Source: Algoriphagus winogradskyi (GTDB lineage: Bacteria > Bacteroidota > Bacteroidia > Cytophagales > Cyclobacteriaceae). Taken from it: a stretch of 64,000 nt of DNA. The stretch is taken from contig NZ_FXUA01000009.1 of NCBI RefSeq assembly GCF_900182815.1, positions 123,102 through 187,101 on the forward strand, written 5' to 3'. Shown piece by piece: positions 1 to 8,649 of the stretch (position 1 is its first letter; each line of letters begins with the position of its first letter). The notes beneath the pieces are model-generated. The model saw only the letters and a list, made by a program, of their open reading frames with translations. It ran no database searches and was not told the DNA's origin. The position numbers and the translations under genes are program-made.

Positions 1-405
1 AAAATGGGAGATTACCTAAACGAGAAATCTGATCCTTTCAATGCGCACGAACCTATAGATTCTTCTGCAGCTTGTATCACCGCTCAGGGATTGATCAGAA
101 TTGGGAATTGGCTGAAAAGCTCCGATCCTGAGCGATCAGAAAAGTACATCAACGCTGGAATTCAGATAGCGGGTAATCTTTTCGCAGAGCCCTATCTATC
201 AACTGATCCAACTCACCAAGGCTTGATCTTACACTCCATTTATCATCAACCGAATGGCTGGGACTATAGACCAGACCCAACTAAAGCTCCTTACGGGGAG
301 TCATGTATGTGGGGAGATTACCATGCCCGGGAGTTGGCTTTGCTTATTCAGCGCATGCAAAAAGGAGAAAACTACTACAGCTACTTTAACTGCGTAAGCC
401 AATGA
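1..405 (+). CDS. glycoside hydrolase family 88 (unsaturated uronyl hydrolase), C-terminal fragment
   Basis: This is the last ~134 residues of a protein whose start lies left of the window; the frame is open from base 1. The fragment has the C-terminal signature of GH88 enzymes: DSSAACITAQGLI, then GLILHSIYHQPNGWDY, then GESCMWGDYHARELAL near the end. GH88 enzymes remove the unsaturated uronic acid left at the non-reducing end by polysaccharide lyases and act in the periplasm or cytoplasm. The catalytic aspartates lie in the missing part, so activity cannot be judged. The stop codon overlaps the ATG of the next gene (ATGA), so the two are translationally coupled and the whole group is probably a uronate-catabolism operon. 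Confidence 0.85.
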   Translation, partial: KMGDYLNEKSDPFNAHEPIDSSAACITAQGLIRIGNWLKSSDPERSEKYINAGIQIAGNLFAEPYLSTDPTHQGLILHSIYHQPNGWDYRPDPTKAPYGESCMWGDYHARELALLIQRMQKGENYYSYFNCVSQ

Positions 406-1847
406 GCACTGGAAAATACAAACCACAATACCCACGAGTTGCCCAGCTGAAAACAGCAGAAAACCTTCGTGACCATCTGAATAAAGAAGGTATCAACCTA
501 GGTTTTGATGAAGAGTTAAAAACCGGAGACAACTCTCCTTTTGCGAAAGCCCATACCACGCGAGCCGGCAATACGATTGGAAATGCGTTCTGCATTCTTC
601 CAATGGAAGGTTGGGATGGGACTACGGACGGTAAACCTACCGAACTTACCAAAAGACGCTGGAAGAACTTTGCTATCAGCGGAGCCAAATTACTCTGGGG
701 CTGCGAAGCTGTAGCAGTGCAGCCTTCTGGACGTGCCAATCCGAATCAACTCATGATCAATGAGCAAAATCTCGGAGACTTTGATGAGTTATATCAAATG
801 GTGGAAAGTGAGCACAAGGCAGCATTTGGAAGCACCGATGATTTGCTTACAGGCCTGCAACTCACACATTCAGGCAGGTTTTGCAAACCGAATAGCAAAA
901 CTCAGATGGAGCCGAAGATTCTATATTCGCATCCAGTGTTGAATAAGAAATTTGGTTTGGCGGATGATTACCCGCTTATGACGGATGGAGAAATATCCGA
1001 GCTGATCGATGCTTATGTGATTGCAGCAGTTCGCGCACAAAAGACCGGATACAAGTTCGTGGACATCAAACATTGTCATGGCTATTTAGGACATGAATTC
1101 CTGAGTGCTTATGATCGTGAAGGAAAATATGGAAAGTCTTTAGAAAACAGAACCCGTTTTATCCGGGAAATAACCGCCGGAATCAGAGCAGAAGCGCCAG
1201 GATTGGAAATTGGAGTCCGCATGAGCATTTTCGACTGGGTGCCATTTAAGCAAGGGACTGAAGGAACTGGAATTCCAGCTGCCGAAAGTCCTTATAACTA
1301 TGCTTTCGGAGGAAATGAATCAGGCATAGGCGAGAATCTATCGGAGTCATTTGAGTTTCTGAAAGAACTGGAAAAACTGGACATAGAATTACTTTGCACC
1401 ACAGCAGGCAGTCCTTATTACAATCCGCATATACAGCGCCCAGCGCTTTTCCCCCCTTCAGACGGCTACATGCCACCAGAAGATCCATTGCATGGAGTCG
1501 CTCGACAAATCGATGCTGTCGCAGAAGTAAAAAAAGCATTCCCTAAATTCTACACCGTCGGATCTGCCTACTCTTACTTACAAGAATGGCTACCTAATGT
1601 GGCTCAAAACGTATTAGAAGCAGGAAAAGCAGATTCTATCGGATTAGGAAGAATGGTACTGAGTTATCCCGAATTGCCAGCAGATGTTCTGCAAGGAACA
1701 CCAATGAAGCGGGCAAAAATCTGTCGTACCTTCTCGGATTGTACTACGGCGCCAAGAAATGGAATGATCTCAGGATGCTTCCCACTGGATCCTTTTTACA
1801 AGAAAATGGAAATACACGAAACACTTAAAACTATCAAAGCATCATGA
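402..1847 (+). CDS. NADH:flavin oxidoreductase, old yellow enzyme family
   Basis: The 481-residue protein is an FMN-dependent TIM-barrel oxidoreductase. The family hallmark HxxHGYL-type segment is present as KHCHGYLGHEFLSAYDRE around residue 222, followed by the usual ENRTRFIREI helix, and GLGRMVLSYPELP near residue 415 forms the phosphate-binding end of the barrel. A C-x5-C-x11-C pattern near residue 441 resembles the Fe-S region of dienoyl-CoA-reductase-type members but is not a clear match. No flavodoxin-like C-terminal domain follows, so this is the short form. It starts inside the stop of the GH88 gene and ends inside the start of the SDR gene. The likely role is reduction or isomerisation of an unsaturated sugar acid or aromatic; the substrate is unknown. 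Confidence 0.85.
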   Translation: MSTGKYKPQYPRVAQLKTAENLRDHLNKEGINLGFDEELKTGDNSPFAKAHTTRAGNTIGNAFCILPMEGWDGTTDGKPTELTKRRWKNFAISGAKLLWGCEAVAVQPSGRANPNQLMINEQNLGDFDELYQMVESEHKAAFGSTDDLLTGLQLTHSGRFCKPNSKTQMEPKILYSHPVLNKKFGLADDYPLMTDGEISELIDAYVIAAVRAQKTGYKFVDIKHCHGYLGHEFLSAYDREGKYGKSLENRTRFIREITAGIRAEAPGLEIGVRMSIFDWVPFKQGTEGTGIPAAESPYNYAFGGNESGIGENLSESFEFLKELEKLDIELLCTTAGSPYYNPHIQRPALFPPSDGYMPPEDPLHGVARQIDAVAEVKKAFPKFYTVGSAYSYLQEWLPNVAQNVLEAGKADSIGLGRMVLSYPELPADVLQGTPMKRAKICRTFSDCTTAPRNGMISGCFPLDPFYKKMEIHETLKTIKAS

Positions 1848-2614
1848 GCCGAGTAGCATTAGTAACTGGGGGATCCAGAGGGATTGGTTTGGGAATTGCT
1901 AAAAAACTCGCTGAGGAAGGCTTTAACCTGGCTATCAATGGAGTGCGTGAGGAGGCTAGTGTACGAGAAGCCTTGGAGGAATTGAAAGGATTTGGTGTAC
2001 GGGTAGAATACCTACAAGGAAACATTGCTTCCGCAGAGGATCGTGAGGCTATTGTTTCAGGGATGATCGCTAAGTTTGGGAAAATCGACGTGCTTGTAAA
2101 TAATGCGGGAGTTGCCCCGAGAACGAGATCCGATGTGTTCGATATTACGGAAGACGATTTTGACCATTTAATGAACATCAATCAAAGAGGGACCTTTTTC
2201 CTAACCCAAGCTATCGCAAAGTGGATGTCAGAACTTAAGACTGCCACTCCTGATTCCGAAATATCAATCATCAACGTGACCTCTATTTCTGCTACAGTAG
2301 CATCCAAGATCCGTGCATCTTATTGCATGTCCAAAGCTTCATTGGCTATGCTTTCCCAAGTCATGGCAGTGAAAATGGCTGAATTCGGAATCCCGGTTTA
2401 TGAGATTCGCCCCGGAGTGATAGAGACAGATATGATAGAGAAGGTGCGGGAAAAGTATCATGAGGGAGTCAAAAATGGAATGACTTTAGAGCCAAGAATG
2501 GGTGTTCCAGAAGATATTGGAAAAGTGGTTGCTGCTTTGGTGAGAGGAGATCTTCCCTACTCCACAGGACAAGTGATTTGCGTGGATGGAGGAATGACTA
2601 TCGCTAGGATGTAG
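1844..2614 (+). CDS. short-chain dehydrogenase/reductase (3-ketoacyl-ACP-reductase-like)
   Basis: The 256-residue protein is a classical SDR. It has the Rossmann motif TGGSRGIG at residues 8-15, VNNAG near residue 86, the YxxxK catalytic pair at about Y160/K164 and a PG-x-I-x-T segment after it, ending with the usual CVDGG. Such proteins are often labelled 3-oxoacyl-ACP reductase, but its position as the third overlapping gene after GH88 and a flavin oxidoreductase suggests a sugar-acid dehydrogenase of the KduD kind. The substrate cannot be read from sequence. The ATG overlaps the previous stop by 4 bp. No hairpin with a T-tract follows directly. Confidence 0.88.
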   Translation: MSRVALVTGGSRGIGLGIAKKLAEEGFNLAINGVREEASVREALEELKGFGVRVEYLQGNIASAEDREAIVSGMIAKFGKIDVLVNNAGVAPRTRSDVFDITEDDFDHLMNINQRGTFFLTQAIAKWMSELKTATPDSEISIINVTSISATVASKIRASYCMSKASLAMLSQVMAVKMAEFGIPVYEIRPGVIETDMIEKVREKYHEGVKNGMTLEPRMGVPEDIGKVVAALVRGDLPYSTGQVICVDGGMTIARM

Positions 2615-3118
2615 CGGGAATTATATAGAATTAGCATTGAAGAGCGCTACTTGAATTTCTTTGCATTTCGGGTAGAAAGTCATTTTCCATCAGCCAGCGA
2701 GGATAACAGGATATCGAAATTACCTCATCTTTACTGTTTATTATATTCTATATCGCTTCAGCTTATAGTAACTGACGTAGATTTCTTCAAACTAAGTTGA
2801 AGGAATCTACGGTTCAAAAGAATTTCATTTTGTAGTTATTATGATGGCTATTCATGCAATTTCTTATCCTCTGCTTGTATAGTCTGTTATTCGCAGACCT
2901 ACGCATTAAATATTTTTCCGGTGTAGAAAGAGCAAAACAAAACCGCTGTACTGAGCTGAAATTCAATATTAATTCAAACGTCTAAGAAAATCAATTCTAT
3001 AATTTTCAGTCCTCATTTAGTATAAAAACGTAATAAACCGCAAAAAAAATTGAACAATTGATATCAATTCACGTTGACTTTTAGTTAATTCGCTAACCAC
3101 AGCTCATACTTAATAAGA
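2615..3118. other. intergenic region with one long hairpin, no gene recognised
   Basis: About 500 bp of AT-rich sequence lie between the SDR gene and the small protein at 3119. I see no coding sequence on either strand. The only clear structure is an imperfect inverted repeat with 14-bp arms (2777-2790 and 2797-2810, one G-T pair) and a 6-base loop. No T-tract follows it, so it is not a standard intrinsic terminator. The right-hand part must hold the promoter of the sulP group, but no good TANNTTTG box was found. Confidence 0.6.
2777..2810. repeat. inverted repeat, 14-bp arms
   Basis: The left arm GTAGATTTCTTCAA and right arm TTGAAGGAATCTAC pair along their full length with one wobble around a six-base loop. 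The element lies about 165 bp after the SDR stop. It could be an RNA processing or stability hairpin, an operator, or a remnant of a mobile element; nothing in the flanks decides this. Confidence 0.5.
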
Positions 3119-3439
3119 TTGATTTTCAGCAAAGCCATATATAGCATCATTGCCTTTGGGTTTTTAGTTATACTAACTTCCCTTTTGGTGGTGCCTTCTG
3201 TTATTGTGTCAGCTATAGATGAGGAAGTGGATATTTCTATGGTATATTCTTTTGCAGAAGAAGAGACTAAAGAACATGAAGTCAAGGTATCTGCTAATCT
3301 GGACGATTATATTTTCTCAAGTACCTATTTAGACGAAAGAACATTCTCTGAATTAATTACTATAAAATATAGCAATGTCGGCTATTTGACGGCCATACAA
3401 CACGTTGGAATTATCGTTCCTCCCCCTGAGTTTTCCTGA
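3119..3439 (+). CDS. small exported or membrane-anchored protein upstream of sulP
   Basis: I do not recognise this 106-residue protein by name. The N-terminus is a strong hydrophobic segment (residues ~6-32) that could be a signal anchor or uncleaved signal, followed by an acidic stretch and a C-terminus ending in IVPPPEFS. The only in-frame start after the upstream stop at 3086 is a TTG at 3119, which gives MIFSKAIYSIIAFGFLV, a plausible signal-type start. The gene points toward sulP 106 bp downstream and is probably co-regulated with it. A role in anion or bicarbonate uptake is only a guess from position. Confidence 0.6.
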   Translation: MIFSKAIYSIIAFGFLVILTSLLVVPSVIVSAIDEEVDISMVYSFAEEETKEHEVKVSANLDDYIFSSTYLDERTFSELITIKYSNVGYLTAIQHVGIIVPPPEFS

Positions 3440-3453
3440 TTTTTTCTTTCCCT

Positions 3454-3472
3454 ATGACACCTATCCTGTCAT
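3454..3472. promoter_or_regulatory. inverted repeat upstream of sulP
   Basis: ATGACA and TGTCAT face each other across a 7-base spacer, about 74 bp before the sulP start. It could be an operator for a dimeric regulator. The spacing differs from the TGAC-N4-GTCA sites seen near hemN and ccoI, so it is unlikely to be the same factor. Confidence 0.3.
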
Positions 3473-3545
3473 TTGTGGATAATCTAATCGTATAGGTAAT
3501 ACACCTTTTTACTAGTGCAGGAATTTTAACTCATAATTTATTTAC

Positions 3546-5150
3546 ATGAAAAGTAATAATCTATTTGCGCATCTGAAATCAGATGTCGCATCAGGTTTAG
3601 TCGTATTTCTGGTAGCGCTACCGCTATGTTTGGGAATCGCATTGGCCTCTGGAGCCCCGTTATTTGCAGGAATTATTTCAGGAATCATTGGAGGTATCGT
3701 AGTCGGATTTCTAAGCCAATCCCACATAAGTGTCTCAGGACCTGCTGCGGGCCTAACAGCAATTGTTTTCGTCGCTATTACCGATCTTGGTTACGAAGCA
3801 TTTTTAATAGCCGTTATTCTAGCCGGAGCTATGCAAATACTCCTAGGCTTTGTGAAAGCAGGAACCATATCTAATTACTTCCCTTCCAATGTAATTGAAG
3901 GCATGCTTGCAGGAATTGGTGTAATTATTCTAATTCAGCAAATCCCTCTAGCTTTAGGTTCAGACGTCGAAATCAGTTCTGGTTTCGGGCTGTTTGCAGA
4001 CTTATTTACCGCGTTTCAGGAGATTCAACCTGGCATTTTGATTATCACTGCAGCGTCTTTAACAGTACTTATAGTCTGGAACAAAGTTGCTGCTTTGAAG
4101 AAGCTAAAACTTGTTCCAGGTGCACTAGTAGCCGTAGCTACTGGTATCTTGATCAATGGGATATTCATAATGACAAATAGCTCCTTGGTTGTCACCCCTG
4201 AATATTTGGTGAGCCTACCTGTACCAACCAGTTTTGAAGAATTCAAAGGCATTTTTACAACTCCATCTTATGATGCGATATTTAATCCAGTTGTATGGGT
4301 AGTTGCCTTTACCATAACTATAGTAGCATCGATTGAAACACTTTTATGTATAGAGGCTACTGAAAGATTGGATCCATTAAAGCGATTTGTCAACACAAAC
4401 GTGGAATTAAAAGCCCAGGGAATTGGTAATATGATCAGCGGAGTATTAGGAGGGCTACCGATGACTTCGGTGGTGGTGAGGTCTTCTGCAAATTCAAACG
4501 CAGGAGCAAAAACCAAAATGTCCACTATAGTGCATGGTTTACTGCTACTTATCTGTGTTCTCAGTATACCAACTATTCTGAATATGATACCAATGGCGAC
4601 ACTTGCTGCCATTTTATTAATGATAGGTTACAAATTGGCAAACCCAAGTACCGTCAAGCACTTTTGGCAGCGCGGGAAGTATCAATTTATACCTTTCATC
4701 ATCACCTTATTAGCGGTCGTTTTCCTAGGTTTACTGAATGGCGTAGTATTGGGAATGTTTATGAGTATTGTGTTCATACTTAGAGGGAATATTAAAAAAG
4801 CTTACTATTTCAGAACAGAAGAATACAAACATGGCGACGTAATCCATGTGGATTTGGCTCAAGAGGTTTCATTTCTCAATAAAGCTGCAATCAAGCTTAC
4901 CCTTAACAAATTACCTGACTACTCTAACGTAATTATTGATGCTTCTGACACCGTATATATCGCTCAAGATGTTTTGGATTTGATCAATGAATTTAAGACG
5001 ATAAATGCCGAAGAAAAAGGCATAACCGTCGTACTTATAGGTTTCAAAAAAGCCTATAGACTTGAAAATGACATTGAAACGAACAACAATGTCTACACGG
5101 AAAAGCGTGTTTTATCAGAAGATAAATACAGTGAATTGTTTCAAAATTAA
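3546..5150 (+). CDS. SulP family anion (bicarbonate/sulfate) transporter
   Basis: The 534-residue inner-membrane protein starts with SDVASGLVVFLVALPLCLGIALASG, the conserved first segment of SulP permeases (residues ~13-37), and contains about 10-12 hydrophobic helices up to residue ~410. The cytosolic tail (about 430-534) is a STAS-like domain with a VIIDASDTVYIAQD segment. SulP members carry sulfate, chloride or bicarbonate. The carbonic anhydrase gene 31 bp downstream favours bicarbonate uptake, as in the BicA-type pairs. The ATG at 3546 is preceded by an A/T-rich leader without a clear ribosome binding site, usual for this phylum. Confidence 0.9.
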   Translation: MKSNNLFAHLKSDVASGLVVFLVALPLCLGIALASGAPLFAGIISGIIGGIVVGFLSQSHISVSGPAAGLTAIVFVAITDLGYEAFLIAVILAGAMQILLGFVKAGTISNYFPSNVIEGMLAGIGVIILIQQIPLALGSDVEISSGFGLFADLFTAFQEIQPGILIITAASLTVLIVWNKVAALKKLKLVPGALVAVATGILINGIFIMTNSSLVVTPEYLVSLPVPTSFEEFKGIFTTPSYDAIFNPVVWVVAFTITIVASIETLLCIEATERLDPLKRFVNTNVELKAQGIGNMISGVLGGLPMTSVVVRSSANSNAGAKTKMSTIVHGLLLLICVLSIPTILNMIPMATLAAILLMIGYKLANPSTVKHFWQRGKYQFIPFIITLLAVVFLGLLNGVVLGMFMSIVFILRGNIKKAYYFRTEEYKHGDVIHVDLAQEVSFLNKAAIKLTLNKLPDYSNVIIDASDTVYIAQDVLDLINEFKTINAEEKGITVVLIGFKKAYRLENDIETNNNVYTEKRVLSEDKYSELFQN

Positions 5151-5181
5151 TCTTATCCCTCCACAACCTAACATTAAAAAA

Positions 5182-5832
5182 ATGAAAGTACATACAGCAG
5201 AAACTCAAGCTACAATTACTCCAGCAAAAGCTTTAGAAATATTAAAAGAAGGCAATCAGAGGTTTATAAATAATCTGAAAATAAATAGAAATCTCCTTGA
5301 GCAAGTGAATGAGACCAAAGACGGTCAATTTCCCTTTGCCGTAGTATTGAGTTGTATTGATAGCAGAACCTCAGCAGAACTGATCTTTGACCAAGGTCTA
5401 GGAGATATTTTTAGTATCAGGATTGCTGGGAACATTATAAACAATGACATTTTGGGCAGCATGGAGTTTGCCTGTAAACTTGCCGGGTCAAAACTTATAG
5501 TAGTTCTTGGTCACAGCAAATGCGGGGCAATTAAAGGTGCATGCGCAGGAGTGAAAACTGGAAACTTAACGGGCTTACTGGAGAAGATTAATCCTGCTAT
5601 TGATGAAGTTAAAAATGAAATGCCTGACACAGACCAAACTGATCCTGAATTTATCAATGCGGTGGAAAAACAAAATGTGATTTGCATGATGGACACCATT
5701 ATCAAAGAAAGCCCCGTCTTAAAAGAATTATTCGAAAGTGGCGAAATAGGAATGGTTGGTAGCTATTACGACGTGGAGACTGGTGAGGTGAGCTTCATGA
5801 AAGCCAAAATTGAGGAACCAGTAACTCATTAA
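5182..5832 (+). CDS. beta-carbonic anhydrase
   Basis: This 216-residue zinc enzyme interconverts CO2 and bicarbonate. The zinc ligand motifs of the beta class are present: CIDSR (Cys, Asp-Arg dyad) and, about 55 residues later, HSKCGAIKGA (His and second Cys). I place the start at ATG 5182 (MKVHTAETQ) rather than further upstream in the same frame, because an earlier start would overlap the sulP coding sequence and add ~40 residues that do not belong to the family. With sulP it forms a bicarbonate supply module, useful for carboxylating enzymes. Confidence 0.93.
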   Translation: MKVHTAETQATITPAKALEILKEGNQRFINNLKINRNLLEQVNETKDGQFPFAVVLSCIDSRTSAELIFDQGLGDIFSIRIAGNIINNDILGSMEFACKLAGSKLIVVLGHSKCGAIKGACAGVKTGNLTGLLEKINPAIDEVKNEMPDTDQTDPEFINAVEKQNVICMMDTIIKESPVLKELFESGEIGMVGSYYDVETGEVSFMKAKIEEPVTH

Positions 5833-5839
5833 TTAATAC

Positions 5840-5913
5840 TATCCCATTAAGTGTGTAAACGTTGAAAAGTTATTCATTAATTTTTCAGATTGCTTTACAC
5901 ATTTAATGGGATA
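5840..5913. repeat. 20-bp inverted repeat, possible MITE or insertion-sequence remnant
   Basis: The outer arms 5840-5859 and 5894-5913 are inverted copies with a single mismatch, separated by 34 bases. The ends are TATCCCATTAA and TTAATGGGATA. It begins 8 bp after the carbonic anhydrase stop. There is no transposase and only a 3-bp flanking repeat (ACT), so target duplication is not convincing. As RNA it would form a long hairpin and may also act as a terminator or 3' end protector. Confidence 0.5.
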
Positions 5914-6032
5914 CTACCTACAAACTCGGAATTGCTTCAAGCAGCTCCTTTTAGATCAGAACATCTCACAAAAGCTTTCTGACTATATCTTTTTGCATAT
6001 TGGTTAGCCCATAATCCCCAGAAGCCAGTCAT

Positions 6033-6540
6033 TCATCTGATCGCCTTATCATTGGTGAAAACGGGTAGGTAAATCCGAACTTCTCCTTCATCCAAATCAT
6101 AATCATGATGCTCTTTTATCTCCGAACCTGGAGTTAATTTCATCAACCTCACCGAACATTTTTCTGCTTTGAAGCTTTCCAAGACTGATTAAAAAATAAG
6201 GACTGGATTCTAGGCTAGGAGTCGGTACAAAATCATAATCACCTGGAATAGCTATCGCCATTAAGATAGGATGCGTCACTCCTACTCTAGCTGTGAGCGG
6301 AATCACTGACCAATTCCCTTGGTAATTTTATGTTTCAAAATGGTTGATCCACACCACTTCCATCAGTTTTTCACCTTTTCCTAAAGCAATTGACTGTCAA
6401 ATTGAAATGGCAGTTGTATCCTATCTAGGTTAATCATTCTAATACGTACCTTCCTTTAAGGCCTTCCAAAACTGAATGTATTGCAATGGTCGAGTTCTAT
6501 TAAAACTAAAAATCATCGCATCCTTGCAAAGCCAATCCAA
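6033..6540 (-). pseudogene. decayed gene of unknown family
   Basis: On the minus strand one frame reads protein-like sequence from about 6540 down to 6103, interrupted by at least five in-frame stops. Recognisable pieces are NRTRPLQYIQFWKALKEG, LGKGEKLMEVVWINHFE, NYQGNWSVIPLTARVGVTHP and PGDYDFVPTPSLESSPYFLI. After a frameshift near 6105 a second frame continues with HDYDLDEGEVRIYLPVFTND (6108-6033). Composition and low-complexity-free character look like real protein. I do not recognise the family. It fills most of the otherwise gene-less stretch between the carbonic anhydrase and the oxidoreductase at 6577. Confidence 0.5.
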
Positions 6541-6576
6541 TTTCCCGATTTTTTAGTTCTCAAACCTAACTAACCC

Positions 6577-7680
6577 ATGAAAACCCGATTCATTTTCTGT
6601 TTAATACTTTCAGTTTTTTTAAGTACTCATTCTTTTGCCCAGCAGAAACGCACAAAAATTGGTGTGGCCGGTCTAACTCATGGGCATGTGGGCTGGATCC
6701 TGAATGCTAAAGATCGTACAGATTTAGAAATCGTCGGAATTGCTGAACCGAATAGAGCGTTGGCAAAACGTCTAACTGAGCAGCATGGTATTTCCATGGA
6801 TTTGGTTTTTGACACCATGGAAGAAATGCTTGAGAAGACGAAACCTGAAGCTGTAACGGCTTTCGGGAATATCTACGATCACTTAGCAGTAGTCGAGGCT
6901 TGCGCCCCAAGAGGTATCCATGTGATGGTAGAAAAGCCATTGGCGGTAAGCCTGGAACATGCTAAAAAGATGAAAGCTCTAGCTGAGAAACACAACATTC
7001 AGCTCATCACAAATTACGAGACGACTTGGTATCCTAGCACTTTCAAAGCTTATGAAGTTCTTCAAAGTGGTGAGGTAGGTGACCTTCGGAAAATTGTAGT
7101 ACGAGATGGACATAAAGGACCGAAAAAAATTGGTGTAAGCGAAGAATTCCTAGAATGGCTGACTGACCCGAAATTAAATGGCGGCGGTGCAATCATCGAT
7201 TTTGGTTGCTATGGAGCAAATCTGGTGACTTGGTTGGAAAATGGGAAAAGGCCTAAATCTGTAACTGCAGTGACTCAACAGCTTCAGCCTGAAAACAATC
7301 CAAAAGTGGATGATGAGGCTACGATAATCCTGAATTATGAAGATTCCCAAGCTACGATCCAGGCATCTTGGAACTGGCCAATTGGCAGAAAAGATATGGA
7401 AATCTATGGACTTACTGGCGCCATATATGCTGATAATCCAACTGATTTACGCGTACTAAATGCTGAAGGATATTCCGGATTTGAAGAAACTGAATACAAG
7501 CTAGAATATCAAAACACTCCTTTCGAAGATCCATTCACGCTGTTTCTAGCTGTGATCAATGGTGAACTTACGCTGGATGAATACGCCCTTCCTTCTTTGG
7601 AAAACAATATGATCGTTGTAGAAATTTTATCTACAGCCGTGGAAAGCGCGAAGACTGGGAAGACGGTTTACTTGAAGTAG
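6577..7680 (+). CDS. Gfo/Idh/MocA family oxidoreductase with signal peptide
   Basis: The 367-residue protein has a Sec signal peptide (residues 1-22, ending SFAQ) and then the NAD(P)-binding Rossmann segment KIGVAGLTHGHVGW. The family motif EKPLA is at about residues 119-123. The C-terminal half is the alpha/beta substrate domain (GGGAIIDFGCYGANL near residue 205). These enzymes oxidise or reduce sugar hydroxyls, often at C3. Export of an NAD-dependent oxidoreductase is common in Bacteroidota sugar loci. The convergent DUF1080 lipoprotein gene 165 bp away fits a 3-keto-sugar pathway, although the two are not in one transcript. Confidence 0.9.
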   Translation: MKTRFIFCLILSVFLSTHSFAQQKRTKIGVAGLTHGHVGWILNAKDRTDLEIVGIAEPNRALAKRLTEQHGISMDLVFDTMEEMLEKTKPEAVTAFGNIYDHLAVVEACAPRGIHVMVEKPLAVSLEHAKKMKALAEKHNIQLITNYETTWYPSTFKAYEVLQSGEVGDLRKIVVRDGHKGPKKIGVSEEFLEWLTDPKLNGGGAIIDFGCYGANLVTWLENGKRPKSVTAVTQQLQPENNPKVDDEATIILNYEDSQATIQASWNWPIGRKDMEIYGLTGAIYADNPTDLRVLNAEGYSGFEETEYKLEYQNTPFEDPFTLFLAVINGELTLDEYALPSLENNMIVVEILSTAVESAKTGKTVYLK

Positions 7681-7721
7681 GAAACTGGAGTCCGGAAGCT
7701 TCAGCCCACCCTTTTGAACAA

Positions 7722-7752
7722 ATAAAAAAGCCGTTCGTGAGACACGAACGGC
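7722..7752 (-). terminator. intrinsic terminator
   Basis: A perfect 10-bp stem (7730-7739 with 7743-7752, arms GCCGTTCGTG/CACGAACGGC) with a three-base loop is followed on the minus strand by a run of T. It ends the DUF1080 gene transcript; the hairpin may also slow plus-strand transcripts from the oxidoreductase gene. Confidence 0.85.
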
Positions 7753-7845
7753 GGCAAATAGTTAGTAACTCTTTAATTCTTGATTCTAGAATCTTGGTTC
7801 TCCAATTTGAAACCTTGCTACTTATGTCTTGATACTAGATACTTC

Positions 7846-8649
7846 TTAAAGCTCTTTAATCTTCAAATTCTTAAATATCACTCCCTGCCCTTCACTTTGT
7901 AAACCAATATAACCTTCTTTCAAAAGCTTGCCATCTTCCTTGTATTTAGGGTCAAAATTATTTGCAACACCTCCACCGATCTGTGGTTTGGTGTATTGTA
8001 AGACGGTGTCTCCATTTACCATATGAATCACCAACGAGTCTCCATAAACTACCAAATCAGCCTTTACCCACTCATCCCATTTGAAGGTTGGAGAAGTGGA
8101 ATTGATGCAATGGCGAGGATCCTTTTCACCTTCGAAAAACACATCTGTACCTGGTGAACACATATTCCCCGTGGGTCTAGGCACCCCTTCTTTTTCTTCA
8201 GCTAGCATTTGCCATTCCACAGAAATCGGCCAATCCTGCTCTTTTAGAATCGTCTCCGGCGCTTGAGAATGGAACATCACTCCACTATTCCTGTAAGTAT
8301 AGCTCGCTGCATCCTCCAGCCATTGATCTGTAAATCTGTATTCCCATGTCATGTGGAAGGACGAAAAAGACTTCTTGTAAAACAAGTGACCATAGCGATC
8401 ATTGAAGCCCTCATTGTAGTCATCGTAATTAACTTCTATAGCGCCGTCAACTACGCGAAACGTATTTTGGTAATTTTCACCGGTCTCGTGATGGTAAATT
8501 TTCGGAGTCCAATCTTCTAGATTTTGTCCGTTAAACATTTCTATCCATTCTGCTTTGGGCTCTTCGGAGACCATCACTTCTTTCTTCTCAGAACTACAGG
8601 AAATGAGTACGCTGCCCAAAAGGCCAGTAATAATTACTTTTCTAAACAT
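7846..8649 (-). CDS. DUF1080 / 3-keto-disaccharide hydrolase family lipoprotein
   Basis: The 267-residue protein begins with a lipoprotein signal (SVLISC, lipidated Cys18). The mature part is a concanavalin-like jelly roll of the DUF1080 family, with EMFNGQNLEDWTPK near residue 36, FHMTWEYRFTDQW in the middle and the closing segment GYIGLQSEGQGVIFKNLKIK. Characterised members hydrolyse or hydrate 3-keto-glycosides made by Gfo/Idh/MocA oxidases. Anchoring is probably at the outer membrane or periplasm. It is transcribed away from the lipid kinase genes by its own or a shared promoter and has a strong terminator. Confidence 0.9.
   Translation of the reverse strand: MFRKVIITGLLGSVLISCSSEKKEVMVSEEPKAEWIEMFNGQNLEDWTPKIYHHETGENYQNTFRVVDGAIEVNYDDYNEGFNDRYGHLFYKKSFSSFHMTWEYRFTDQWLEDAASYTYRNSGVMFHSQAPETILKEQDWPISVEWQMLAEEKEGVPRPTGNMCSPGTDVFFEGEKDPRHCINSTSPTFKWDEWVKADLVVYGDSLVIHMVNGDTVLQYTKPQIGGGVANNFDPKYKEDGKLLKEGYIGLQSEGQGVIFKNLKIKEL

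Noticed and set aside
3454..3472. FNR-type site upstream of sulP
   Set aside because: The spacer is 7 bases, unlike the N4 spacing at hemN and ccoI.
5062..5181. N-terminal extension of carbonic anhydrase
   Set aside because: It would overlap the sulP coding region and has no family match.
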